From Arthrobacter sp. AQ5-05 (lineage in GTDB: Bacteria > Actinomycetota > Actinomycetes > Actinomycetales > Micrococcaceae): DNA of 64,000 nucleotides. The stretch spans positions 248,001 to 312,000 of the forward strand of contig NZ_QMKQ01000002.1 in assembly GCF_003287975.1 (NCBI RefSeq), given 5' to 3'. The notes below the pieces were generated by a model. It searched no databases. It worked only from the letters and a program-made list of their open reading frames with translations, and had not been told where the DNA came from. This document shows positions 8,189-15,853 of the stretch, one piece after another (the stretch's first letter is position 1; each line of letters opens with the position of its first letter). The translations under genes were made by a program, and so were the position numbers.

Positions 8189-9586
8189 CTAGGAGACGTT
8201 GTTCTCGAAGTCGACGTTGGTGGTGTCCTTGGTCAGGAACAGGGCAATGAGCGTGAGCACCGCGGCAGCGGCCAGGTAGACGCCCACCCAGACGGTGTTG
8301 CCGCCACCGAACTGCCACAGCGCAATGGCCACGAACGACGCGGGAGCCGCACCGATGACCGAGGACATGTTGTAGGCGATGGCCGATCCGGTGTAGCGCA
8401 CGTTCGAGGGGAACAGCTCGGGCAGGTAGGCCGCCATGGGCCCGAAGGTCAGGCCCATGAGCGTGAAGCCGATGACCAGGCCGGCCATCGCCGCACCCTT
8501 GCCGGGGCCGAACATCAGGGTCCAGGTCGCGCCGAAGAGCAAGATGCCCAGGGTGACCCAGATCAGGAACTTGCGGCGGCCGAACTTCTCGGCCAGCGGG
8601 CCGGAGACGACGGTGAAGATGCCGAAGAAGACGACGCCGATGATCAGCATGGTCAGGAACTCGGGGCGCGCGATGCCCAGGCCCGGAACGAAGGCGGCCT
8701 CGGCGGCCGCGTCAAAGACCTTGCCCTTGGCCTCGGCGGCGGCGCGGGCCACTTCCACGGTGGCCGGCGAGGTGCCGTAGGTCAGCGTGAAGGAGGTGGT
8801 GAGGTAGAAGAGCACGTAGGTGGCCAGCATGATGAACGTGCCCGCCAGCGTCGGGCGCCAGTGGTATTTCATGGTGGTCTTGAACGGCGAGTTGGCAACC
8901 TTGTCCTGCGCCACGACCTTCTGGAAGGACAGTGATTCGACCAGCTTGAGCCGGACCCACAAGCCCACGGCAACCATCACGGCCGAGAGGATGAACGGCA
9001 CGCGCCAGCCCCAGGCCATGAACTGCTCGGGGGTCAGGCCCAGCTGCAGGCCCACGAAGATCAGGTTGGCGATGATGAAGCCGATGGGCGCACCCAGCTG
9101 CGGGAACGTGCCGTAGATGGCGCGCTTGTTCGCCGGGGCGTTCTCGGTGGCCAGCAGCGCTGCGCCTGACCATTCCCCGCCCAGGGCCAGTCCCTGTGCG
9201 AAGCGCAGCAGCACCAGCATCAGCGGGGCCAGCACCACGAAGTTGCCCTGGGCCGCGGGCAGGAAGCCGATCAAGAAGGTGGCGATGCCCATGAGCAGCA
9301 GCGAGGCCACCAGGGTTCCCTTGCGTCCGACCTTGTCGCCGAAGTGCCCGAAGAGCACCGAACCAACGGGGCGGGCCACGAAGGCCACACCGAAGATCGC
9401 GAACGAGGACAGGATCGCGTTGACGTTCGAGGCGTTCGGGAAGAACAGCGTCGGGAAAACCAGCACCGATGCGGTGGCATAGGCGTAGAAGTCGAAAAAT
9501 TCAATGGTGGTGCCGATGAGGCTGGCAAACAGCACGCGTCCGCGTGTGTTTTCCTTCGGTGCGACGACCGCGGTCTTGTTGGACAT
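8189..9586 (-). CDS. MFS transporter, metabolite:H+ symporter (MHS) family
   Basis: A protein of 465 aa with twelve predicted membrane helices. GTTIEFFDFYAYATASVLVF at the N-terminus and the cytoplasmic loop FGHFGDKVGRKGTLVASLL are typical of the MHS branch (ProP, ShiA, KgtP types). GRRKFLIWVTLG is the matching loop in the second half. The family imports small organic acids or osmolytes such as alpha-ketoglutarate, shikimate or betaine; the substrate cannot be assigned. Residues 283-304 form an extended Ala/Glu-rich extracytoplasmic loop. It stands alone: lpdA with its own terminator lies upstream and a converging pseudogene downstream. The start is ATG 9586. Confidence 0.88.
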   Translation of the reverse strand: MSNKTAVVAPKENTRGRVLFASLIGTTIEFFDFYAYATASVLVFPTLFFPNASNVNAILSSFAIFGVAFVARPVGSVLFGHFGDKVGRKGTLVASLLLMGIATFLIGFLPAAQGNFVVLAPLMLVLLRFAQGLALGGEWSGAALLATENAPANKRAIYGTFPQLGAPIGFIIANLIFVGLQLGLTPEQFMAWGWRVPFILSAVMVAVGLWVRLKLVESLSFQKVVAQDKVANSPFKTTMKYHWRPTLAGTFIMLATYVLFYLTTSFTLTYGTSPATVEVARAAAEAKGKVFDAAAEAAFVPGLGIARPEFLTMLIIGVVFFGIFTVVSGPLAEKFGRRKFLIWVTLGILLFGATWTLMFGPGKGAAMAGLVIGFTLMGLTFGPMAAYLPELFPSNVRYTGSAIAYNMSSVIGAAPASFVAIALWQFGGGNTVWVGVYLAAAAVLTLIALFLTKDTTNVDFENNVS

Positions 9587-9746
9587 GGGCTCGTGATTCT
9601 CTTGGTGGATTCCTGCAAGTTACTACGTGACAAGTTTAGGTTGGACGTCCACTCTGCGGACAGTCCTTCCACTATTTGGACAAGTGTGCTGCGGATCTCA
9701 CCCGTTCCGTGCACCAGCATGCCACGGGGCGGCACCGAATGCGGGC

Positions 9747-9804
9747 AAAAAAGAACGAACCGCCGCAACGGGCACCAGGGTCGGTGCACATTGCGGCGGT
9801 TCGG
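9747..9804 (-). terminator. Rho-independent terminator after lpdA
   Basis: A 13-bp perfect stem (9757-9769 with 9792-9804) on the minus strand is followed by TTCTTTTTT. It is the strongest U-tract terminator in the left part of the window. Confidence 0.85.
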
Positions 9805-9833
9805 CCACGGTGCCGGCGTGCCGGCGGAGGGTC

Positions 9834-11240
9834 CTAGAGGTGGACGTGCAGGCGGCGCGCCGCCTCGGAGATGGAGCCGGAGAGCGAAGGGTAGACCGAG
9901 AAGGTCTCGGCAATGTCATCGACGTGCAGCTTGTTGTGCACCGCCAGGGCGATCGGGAAGATCAGCTCGGAGGCGCGCGGGGCGACCACGACGCCGCCGA
10001 TGACGGTTCCGGAGCCGCGGCGCGCGATGATCTTCACGAAGCCCTGGGTCACGTTCATCATCTTGGCCCTGGCATTGGTCGCCAAATCCAACTTGATGAT
10101 GTCGGCCTGGTACTTGCCCTCGTCGACCATCCGCTCGGTGACGCCGACCGTGGCGATTTCCGGGGAGGTGAAGATGTTGGAGGAAACCTCGTTGAGCTTC
10201 AGCGGCTTGACCGAGTCGCCCAGGAGGTGCGCCATGGCAATGCGCCCCTGCATCGCGGAGACCGAGGCCAGCGCGAACACGCCGGTGCAGTCGCCCGCGG
10301 CGTAGACGTTGGTGGCGGTGGTGCGCGAAACGCCATCGACCTGGATGTGGCCGGACTCGGAGAGCTTGATGCCCGCTTCCTCCAGCCCGATGCCTGCGGT
10401 GTTGGGGATCGATCCGACGGCCACCAGGCAGTGGCTGCCCACGATGACCCGGCCGTCGCCCAGGGTGACCTTGACGGTGTCGCCGTCGCGTTCCACGGCC
10501 TCGGCGCGGGACTTTGCCACGACGTTGACGCCGTTGAGCTTGAAGGCCTCTTCGAGGACCTCGGCGGCGTCGGCATCCTCGCCGGGAAGCACGCGGTCGC
10601 GCGAGGACACCAGGGTGACCTTGGTGCCCAAGAGATTGTAGGCCGAGGCGAACTCGGCACCCGTGACACCGGAACCGACAACGATCAGGTGCTCGGGGAT
10701 TTCCTTGAGGTTGTAGACCTGGGTCCAGTTGAAGATGCGCTCCCCGTCGGGAATCGCGGTGGGCAGCTCGCGCGGGTGGGCGCCAACGGAAACCAGCAGC
10801 GCGTCGGCCTCGATGGTCTCGGTGCTGCCGTCGGCGCGGGCAACCTCGACGGTGGAGGCGTCGAGCAGCCTGCCCTCGCCGATGACCACGCGCACCCCGA
10901 CGCGCTCCAGGCCCATGTGGATGTCCGAGGACTGCTCGCGGGCCAGCTCCAGCAGGCGGGAGTTCACCACGGAGAGGTCGGCGACCGCCTCGGTGTCCGC
11001 GTCGCCGACCTCGACGCCGAATTCGCGCGCGCCGGTGACCCTGCGCATGGCATCGGCCGTGGCCACCAGGGTCTTGGACGGGACGACGTCGGTCAGCACG
11101 GCGGAGCCGCCCATTCCCGCTCGTTCGACGATGGTGACCTGGGCGCCGAGCTGGGCGCCGACCATCGCGGCCTCGTAGCCACCGGGGCCACCGCCGAGTA
11201 TTACCAGCCTGGGGGAATTGAAATCGCGTTGTGCACTCAC
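9834..11240 (-). CDS. lpdA: LpdA-type NAD(P)H:quinone reductase (pyridine nucleotide-disulfide oxidoreductase fold)
   Basis: A protein of 468 aa with the full lipoamide dehydrogenase fold: FAD-binding VILGGGPGGYEAAMVG near the start, NAD(P)-binding VVGSGVTGAEFAS in the middle, a second FAD contact NVYAAGDCTG, and the C-terminal dimer domain. The redox-active CxxxxC motif is missing: the segment reads GGSAVLTDVVPSKTLVATAD, with Val and Thr where true dehydrogenases have Cys. This matches mycobacterial LpdA (Rv3303c type), a flavoprotein that reduces quinones and dyes and does not act in pyruvate dehydrogenase. The start is GTG 11240, preceded by GGGGGA. The gene is divergent from the PNP gene. 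Confidence 0.88.
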   Translation of the reverse strand: MSAQRDFNSPRLVILGGGPGGYEAAMVGAQLGAQVTIVERAGMGGSAVLTDVVPSKTLVATADAMRRVTGAREFGVEVGDADTEAVADLSVVNSRLLELAREQSSDIHMGLERVGVRVVIGEGRLLDASTVEVARADGSTETIEADALLVSVGAHPRELPTAIPDGERIFNWTQVYNLKEIPEHLIVVGSGVTGAEFASAYNLLGTKVTLVSSRDRVLPGEDADAAEVLEEAFKLNGVNVVAKSRAEAVERDGDTVKVTLGDGRVIVGSHCLVAVGSIPNTAGIGLEEAGIKLSESGHIQVDGVSRTTATNVYAAGDCTGVFALASVSAMQGRIAMAHLLGDSVKPLKLNEVSSNIFTSPEIATVGVTERMVDEGKYQADIIKLDLATNARAKMMNVTQGFVKIIARRGSGTVIGGVVVAPRASELIFPIALAVHNKLHVDDIAETFSVYPSLSGSISEAARRLHVHL

Positions 11241-11372
11241 GATCCCCCATTCTTCCCTACCGCGCGGTTAAGTGCACAACGCACACGCTGGGGCACGCAC
11301 GGCAATCGGCCGCGCGCGGGTCGGGCGCCGGGCGCCGGGCACCGGCCACCTGACAATGCGGGGTTCCGCCGG

Positions 11373-11385
11373 TAGGTTTAACCCC
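11373..11385 (+). promoter_or_regulatory. -10 box of the PNP operon, apparently leaderless
   Basis: TAGGTT at 11373-11378 is followed by 7 nt and then GTG 11386. Transcription would begin at or next to the start codon. Confidence 0.5.
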
Positions 11386-12195
11386 GTGATCAACAACGAA
11401 TCCGCCCCCTTTGACCTGGCCACCGCCGCCGCCGCCAAGATCGCCGAACTCACCGGCGTCCCGACCCATGACATCGCCCTGGTGCTGGGCTCCGGATGGG
11501 GCGAGGCGGCGGACCTGATCGGCGAGACCACCCACCGCATCGACGCCACCGAGTTGCCCGGCTTCCACCCCGCCGCGGTCCCGGGGCACGTCGGCACGAT
11601 TTCCTCGGTGCTTGCCAATGGCGGCAAGCGCGTGCTGGTGCTTGGCGCCCGCACCCACTACTACGAGGGCAAGGGCGTGCGCGCCGTGGTCCACGGGGTG
11701 CGCACCGCCGCCGCGGCAGGGGCCAAGACCCTGGTGCTGACCAACGGCTGCGGCGGGCTGAACCCCGCCTGGACCCCGGGCACCCCGGTGCTGATTGCCG
11801 ACCACATCAACCTCACCGCCGCCTCCCCGCTGGAGGGTGCGACGTTCGTGGATCTGACCGACCTGTACTCCTCGCGCATCCGTGACCTGGCCCGCGAGGT
11901 CGACCCGTCCCTGGACGAGGGCGTGTACGCGCAATTCACCGGCCCGCACTACGAGACCCCCGCCGAGGTGCGCTACGCCAAGGCGATCGGCGCCGACCTG
12001 GTGGGCATGTCCACCGCGCTGGAGGCCATCGCCGCACGCCACGCGGGCCTGGAGGTCTTCGGCATCTCCCTGGTCACCAATCTGGCCGCCGGCATCTCCG
12101 CCACCGCGCTGAGCCACGAAGAGGTCATCGAGGCAGGCCAAGCCGCCGGCCCGCGGATCTCCGCGTTGCTGGCCGACATCGTCGCCAAGCTCTAG
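11386..12195 (+). CDS. Purine-nucleoside phosphorylase (trimeric type)
   Basis: A protein of 269 aa. It cleaves purine (deoxy)nucleosides with phosphate to free base and (deoxy)ribose-1-phosphate. ALVLGSGWGEAADLI holds the phosphate-binding Ser; FHPAAVPGHVG, TNGCGGLNPAW and TGPHYETPAEVR are the family blocks, and GMSTALEAIAARHAGLEVF contains the base- and ribose-contacting region. The length fits PunA/DeoD2-type enzymes. I take GTG 11386 as the start because of the leaderless promoter; ATG 11356 in frame is possible. It is the first gene of a salvage operon with a phosphosugar mutase and deoC. Confidence 0.93.
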   Translation: MINNESAPFDLATAAAAKIAELTGVPTHDIALVLGSGWGEAADLIGETTHRIDATELPGFHPAAVPGHVGTISSVLANGGKRVLVLGARTHYYEGKGVRAVVHGVRTAAAAGAKTLVLTNGCGGLNPAWTPGTPVLIADHINLTAASPLEGATFVDLTDLYSSRIRDLAREVDPSLDEGVYAQFTGPHYETPAEVRYAKAIGADLVGMSTALEAIAARHAGLEVFGISLVTNLAAGISATALSHEEVIEAGQAAGPRISALLADIVAKL

Positions 12196-12249
12196 CCGCC
12201 ACCGAGCACCCCGCACCCAAGAACCCGTCGCACAAAGGAAGTCAGCCAC

Positions 12250-13995
12250 ATGAGCAGCCCCGCACCGGATACCGCCTTGCTGGATCGTGCCGCCGCCTGG
12301 GCGGACCAGGATCCCGACGCCGCCACCGCCGCGCAGCTGAGGGCACTGTGCGCGAAGGTTGCCGCCGGTGACCGGGCCGCGCACGCCGAGCTGGCGGACC
12401 GCTTCGCGGGGAACCTGGCCTTCGGCACCGCGGGGCTGCGCGCGGAGCTCGGCGCCGGGCCGAACCGGATGAACTCGATGGTGGTGCGCCGCACCGCCGC
12501 CGGCATCGGGCGCTTCCTGCTGGCCACTGCCGACGGCGCCTATATTCCGCGCGCTGTCATCGGCTACGACGCGAGGCACAACTCGGATGTCTTTGCCCGC
12601 GAGTCCGCCGCGGTGCTCACCGCCGCCGGGATCCAGGTGCAGCTGTTGCCCTCGGCCCTGCCCACCCCGGTGCTGGCCTGGGCCGTGCGCGAGCTGGGCA
12701 CCGAGGCCGGGATCATGGTCACGGCCAGCCACAATCCGCGGGCCGACAACGGCTACAAGGTCTATCTGGGCGGGCGCGTCGAAACCGGGTGGGGCCAGGG
12801 CGCGCAGATCGTCGCTCCCATGGATGCGCAGATCGCCGCACGGATCAACCACGACGAACCCATGGCGAACATCGCGCTGGCCGCCGACGGCTGGGAGGTG
12901 CTGCCCGGCGCCGGGGCGCCCGGGGACGTGGAGGGCGCCTATCTGGATGCCATCGCCTCGGTGGTCCCCCGGGCAGACGGCACGGCAAGCGACTCGCTGG
13001 CGGCGGCACGGGAGTCCCTGCGGATCGTGCTGACCCCGATGCACGGGGTCGGCGGGCACACCATGGCCCAGGCCCTGGGGCAGGCGGGCTTCTCGCGGGT
13101 GCGCCTGGTGGCCGAGCAGGCCGAGCCCGACCCGGATTTCCCCACAGTCTCCTTCCCGAACCCGGAGGAACCCGGCGCCCTTGACCTCGCGCTCGCCCTG
13201 GCCGGGGCCACCGATGCCGACCTGGTCATCGCCAACGACCCCGATGCGGACCGCTGCGCCGCGGCCGTCAAGTTTGAGGGCACCGGCTGGCGGATGCTGC
13301 GCGGGGACGAGCTTGGCTGGCTGCTGGGCGACCGCGCCGCCGCGAAGGCCGCGGCGGGCACGGTGCTGGCCAACTCCATCGTCTCCTCGCGCATGCTTGC
13401 CTCCATCGCCGCGGCCCATTCCCTGGCGCACGAGAACACGCTGACCGGGTTCAAGTGGATTTCCCGCGTGCCCGCCCTGGCCTTCGGCTACGAGGAGGCG
13501 CTGGGCTATTGCGTGGCACCGGCCCTGGTGCGCGACAAGGACGGGCTCTCCGCCGCGCTGCTGCTGGCCGACTACGCCGCCGAGCTCAAGGCCGCCGGGT
13601 CCTCGCTCCCCGAGGTACTCGATTCCCTGGCGCTGGCCCACGGGCTGCACACCACCGACCAGCTCTCGGTGCGCGTGGCTGACCTGGGGCTGCTGGACAC
13701 CATGATGGCCGCGTTGCGCTCGGCCCCGCCGGCCACCCTGGGCGGGGAAGAAGTCACAGGGTTCGAGGATCTGTCCCTGGGGGCGAACCTGCCGCCGACC
13801 GACGGGCTGCTCTTTGCCACCGCGGCCAACACCCGGGTGATCGTGCGCCCCTCGGGCACCGAGCCGAAGCTCAAGTGCTACCTTGAAACCATCACCGCCG
13901 TGGCCGGCCCCGCCGGGCTTCCGGCGGCCCGCGCCGCGGCCACCGGGTCGCTGGGGCGCATCAAGCAGGAACTCGCGGACCTGCTCCACGGGTGA
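12250..13995 (+). CDS. Phospho-sugar mutase (phosphoglucomutase/phosphomannomutase family)
   Basis: A protein of 581 aa, the long bacterial type similar to B. subtilis PgcA and actinobacterial Pmm[19 protein letters not shown] carries the phosphoserine, [12 protein letters not shown] is the metal-binding loop, [10 protein letters not shown] follows, and [15 protein letters not shown] is the C-terminal phosphate-binding loop. Between PNP and deoC it would convert (deoxy)ribose-1-phosphate to the 5-phosphate, the phosphopentomutase step; that substrate is inferred from context, since the family also acts on hexoses. A strong AAAGGAAGT Shine-Dalgarno sequence precedes ATG 12250 by about 8 nt. 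Confidence 0.9.
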   Translation: MSSPAPDTALLDRAAAWADQDPDAATAAQLRALCAKVAAGDRAAHAELADRFAGNLAFGTAGLRAELGAGPNRMNSMVVRRTAAGIGRFLLATADGAYIPRAVIGYDARHNSDVFARESAAVLTAAGIQVQLLPSALPTPVLAWAVRELGTEAGIMVTASHNPRADNGYKVYLGGRVETGWGQGAQIVAPMDAQIAARINHDEPMANIALAADGWEVLPGAGAPGDVEGAYLDAIASVVPRADGTASDSLAAARESLRIVLTPMHGVGGHTMAQALGQAGFSRVRLVAEQAEPDPDFPTVSFPNPEEPGALDLALALAGATDADLVIANDPDADRCAAAVKFEGTGWRMLRGDELGWLLGDRAAAKAAAGTVLANSIVSSRMLASIAAAHSLAHENTLTGFKWISRVPALAFGYEEALGYCVAPALVRDKDGLSAALLLADYAAELKAAGSSLPEVLDSLALAHGLHTTDQLSVRVADLGLLDTMMAALRSAPPATLGGEEVTGFEDLSLGANLPPTDGLLFATAANTRVIVRPSGTEPKLKCYLETITAVAGPAGLPAARAAATGSLGRIKQELADLLHG

Positions 13996-14054
13996 GCCCC
14001 GCTCTCCCGCACATTCCCCTTCCCCATCACGACCAGGAGCCTGATACACACGCC

Positions 14055-14738
14055 ATGAGCACCAACGACACCAACATCGCCTCGTACATCGACCACACGA
14101 TCCTGAACGCCGACGCCACCGGCGCCGACATCGAACGCATCTGCGCCGAGGCCGCCAAGTACCGGTTCTTCTCCGTGTGCGTGAACCCGATCTGGGTTTC
14201 CACCGTGAGCGCCGCACTTGCCGGTTCCGGGGTGCTGACCTGCTCGGTGATCGGCTTCCCGTTCGGCGCGACCCCCACCGCATCCAAGGTCTTCGAGGCC
14301 CGCGGGGCCATCGCCGACGGCGCCAACGAGATCGACATGGTCATCAACATCGCCGCGGCACGGGCCGGGGACGAGGAGGCGCTGGTGGCCGACATTTCCG
14401 CCATTGCCGATGCCGTGCATGAGGGCGGGGCGATCCTGAAGGTCATCATCGAAACCTCGATGCTCAGCGACGACGAAAAGGTCCTGGCCTGCCGCGCTTC
14501 GGTGCGTGCGGGAGCCGACTTCGTGAAGACCTCCACGGGCTTTGGCGGCGGCGGCGCCACGGTCGAGGACGTGGCGTTGATGCGCGCAACCGTCGGCCCG
14601 GATCTGGGCGTCAAGGCCTCCGGCGGGGTCCGCTCGCTGGAAACCGCCCGTGCCATGATCGATGCCGGGGCCACGCGTCTTGGTTCCAGCTCGGGAGTTG
14701 CTATTGTGGAGGGTGAACAAGGCGCCGAAGGCTACTGA
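14055..14738 (+). CDS. deoC: Deoxyribose-phosphate aldolase
   Basis: A protein of 227 aa. It splits 2-deoxyribose-5-phosphate to glyceraldehyde-3-phosphate and acetaldehyde, the last step of deoxynucleoside breakdown. [11 protein letters not shown] opens the barrel, VIGFPFG and NEIDMVINI are family signatures, the Schiff-base Lys is residue 158 in DFVKTSTGF, and the second catalytic Lys is 187 in [10 protein letters not shown] chose ATG 14055 (MSTNDTN), preceded at some distance by AGGAG; the open frame extends back to 13992 inside the end of the mutase gene, but that segment is not conserved-looking. The PNP, mutase and deoC genes form a coherent salvage operon. Confidence 0.95.
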   Translation: MSTNDTNIASYIDHTILNADATGADIERICAEAAKYRFFSVCVNPIWVSTVSAALAGSGVLTCSVIGFPFGATPTASKVFEARGAIADGANEIDMVINIAAARAGDEEALVADISAIADAVHEGGAILKVIIETSMLSDDEKVLACRASVRAGADFVKTSTGFGGGGATVEDVALMRATVGPDLGVKASGGVRSLETARAMIDAGATRLGSSSGVAIVEGEQGAEGY

Positions 14739-14789
14739 TCACGTACCTTCGAACGCGCATTGAAACCAGACCATTTTAGGAGAATCGCT

Positions 14790-15038
14790 GTGTACTCGAA
14801 CGGCAAGAACGTAGCCCACTCGGGCCAGGGCCGCTTGGCCGGAAACCTCATCGCCTTCGCGGTGTTCTTCATCCTGTTCCTTGGCTGCCTCTACTCGCTG
14901 TCGTTCTGGACGCTGGAAAACGCCTGGATCCCGGGCATCTCCTGCTTCGTGCTGGCCATCCTGGCCTTCGGCATCCCGCAGCACATCCTGGGCATGTCGG
15001 ACAAGAACCCGTCGAAGACCGCTTCGCAGCAGGACTAG
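14790..15038 (+). CDS. Small two-helix membrane protein
   Basis: A protein of 82 aa, function unknown. Residues about 14-38 (LAGNLIAFAVFFILFLGCLY) and 47-66 (ISCFVLAILAFGIPQHIL) are membrane helices. Both ends are polar, and the C-terminus is KNPSKTASQQD. The GTG start at 14790 has a strong AGGAGA 6 nt upstream, which fixes the start; the ATG-less extension to 14760 is unlikely. It follows deoC by 51 nt and ends before a strong terminator, so it may be cotranscribed with deoC. From memory, similar small proteins sit near deoC in other Micrococcaceae; that should be checked. Confidence 0.7.
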   Translation: MYSNGKNVAHSGQGRLAGNLIAFAVFFILFLGCLYSLSFWTLENAWIPGISCFVLAILAFGIPQHILGMSDKNPSKTASQQD

Positions 15039-15060
15039 TTTCCCGCACGGCTTTCCCCGA

Positions 15061-15146
15061 GGAGGCCGGAGCGCCACGCAGCATCAAGACCCGCGCACCA
15101 CCAGGTGCACCGGTGTTGGTGCCAGCGGCGCCCCGGCCTCCTTTTT
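15061..15146 (+). terminator. Long branched terminator
   Basis: A 15-nt arm at 15061-15075 pairs with 15127-15141 (one mismatch) and is followed by TTTTT. The enclosed 51 nt can form a second hairpin (GCACCA with TGGTGC). It ends the deoC and small-membrane-protein unit. Confidence 0.8.
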
Positions 15147-15220
15147 GCATGCGGTGCGCCGGCCGCCGCCCGCGGGGCGGGTTTCCCGTGTTCCGGCAGC
15201 GCGGGGCAGCGCCACCATTC

Positions 15221-15237
15221 TTCTACAGCTCGTAGAA
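15221..15237. promoter_or_regulatory. Inverted repeat upstream of the uspA promoter
   Basis: TTCTACAGCTCGTAGAA has 6-bp arms around 5 nt. It ends 19 nt before the -10 box, covering the expected -35 region. It is a possible stress-regulator site. Confidence 0.4.
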
Positions 15238-15256
15238 AGACACTGGTGGGCAAGGG

Positions 15257-15292
15257 TATGATGAGTCCAACAGGACCTCTGGGTCCCGTTGG
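15257..15292 (+). promoter_or_regulatory. uspA promoter -10 box and 5'-terminal hairpin
   Basis: TATGAT (15257-15262) is a near-consensus -10 box. Transcription should start around 15268, exactly where a hairpin begins: CCAAC, A, GGACC (15267-15277) with GGTCC, C, GTTGG (15282-15292). It may stabilise the RNA 5' end or act as an operator at the DNA level. Confidence 0.55.
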
Positions 15293-15329
15293 ACCAGCCT
15301 TCCCCGATTGAGGAAATGAGCATTTCACC

Positions 15330-15764
15330 ATGGAAAACACTGTTCGCAAGATCGTTGTCGGCGTTGACGGTTCGGCGCAATCCATCTCCGCGCTGCGCTA
15401 TGCCGCGTCCCTGGCAGCATCCCTGGGCCACGACCTGGTGGCCTTCTCCTCGTGGCTGCCGCGCATCGCGCTGGAGGACTACACCCCGGAGTGGGCGCCG
15501 GAGCAGGACGCCCGAGACGCCCTGGAAAAGTCGATCGCCGAGGCCTTCGGCGAGGACATCCCGGCCAACCTGGAGCGCGAGGTCATTATGGGCCCGGCGG
15601 CCCCCAACCTGATCGAGGCCTCCAAGGACGCGGCCATGCTGGTGCTGGGCACGCGCGGACGCGGCGGCTTCAAGGGCCTGGTCATGGGTTCGGTGTCCAG
15701 CTCGCTGGCCGCCCACGCCAAGTGCCCGGTGCTGATCCACCACGGCGAAACGGCCACCGCCTAG
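15330..15764 (+). CDS. Universal stress protein, single domain
   Basis: A protein of 144 aa. The N-terminal strand IVVGVDGSAQSISALRYAA holds the conserved Asp, and GTRGRGGFKGLVMGSVSSSL gives the full G-2x-G-9x-G-S nucleotide-binding motif, so this is the ATP-binding UspA class. The C-terminus VLIHHGE closes the fold. The protein is expected to be cytoplasmic and dimeric. The gene is alone, with its own promoter and a shared bidirectional terminator. The start ATG 15330 follows GAGGAAATGAGC. Confidence 0.92.
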   Translation: MENTVRKIVVGVDGSAQSISALRYAASLAASLGHDLVAFSSWLPRIALEDYTPEWAPEQDARDALEKSIAEAFGEDIPANLEREVIMGPAAPNLIEASKDAAMLVLGTRGRGGFKGLVMGSVSSSLAAHAKCPVLIHHGETATA

Positions 15765-15789
15765 GAACCGCTCCGCAGACCCAAAGGCT

Positions 15790-15838
15790 CCGATGCCGGG
15801 CGGCCGCCCCGCCAGGGTGCGGGCACGCCCGGCATCGG
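15790..15838. terminator. Bidirectional terminator between uspA and mfd
   Basis: A perfect 13-bp stem (15790-15802 with 15826-15838) lies between two converging genes. Confidence 0.75.
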
Positions 15839-15853
15839 CATCTCCGGCACCGG

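Noticed and set aside
8186-8935. Plus-strand open frame opposite the MFS gene
   Set aside because: The minus-strand MHS transporter is complete and clear. The plus frame is His/Gly/Asp-rich without features.
9636-9700. GGAC-rich repeats upstream of the MFS gene as an operator
   Set aside because: Several short GGAC/GTCC pairs occur, but no single clear palindrome or promoter spacing supports a call.
11257-14283. A 1008-codon minus-strand open frame opposite PNP and the mutase
   Set aside because: Low-complexity composition, no motifs, and strong family matches on the plus strand.
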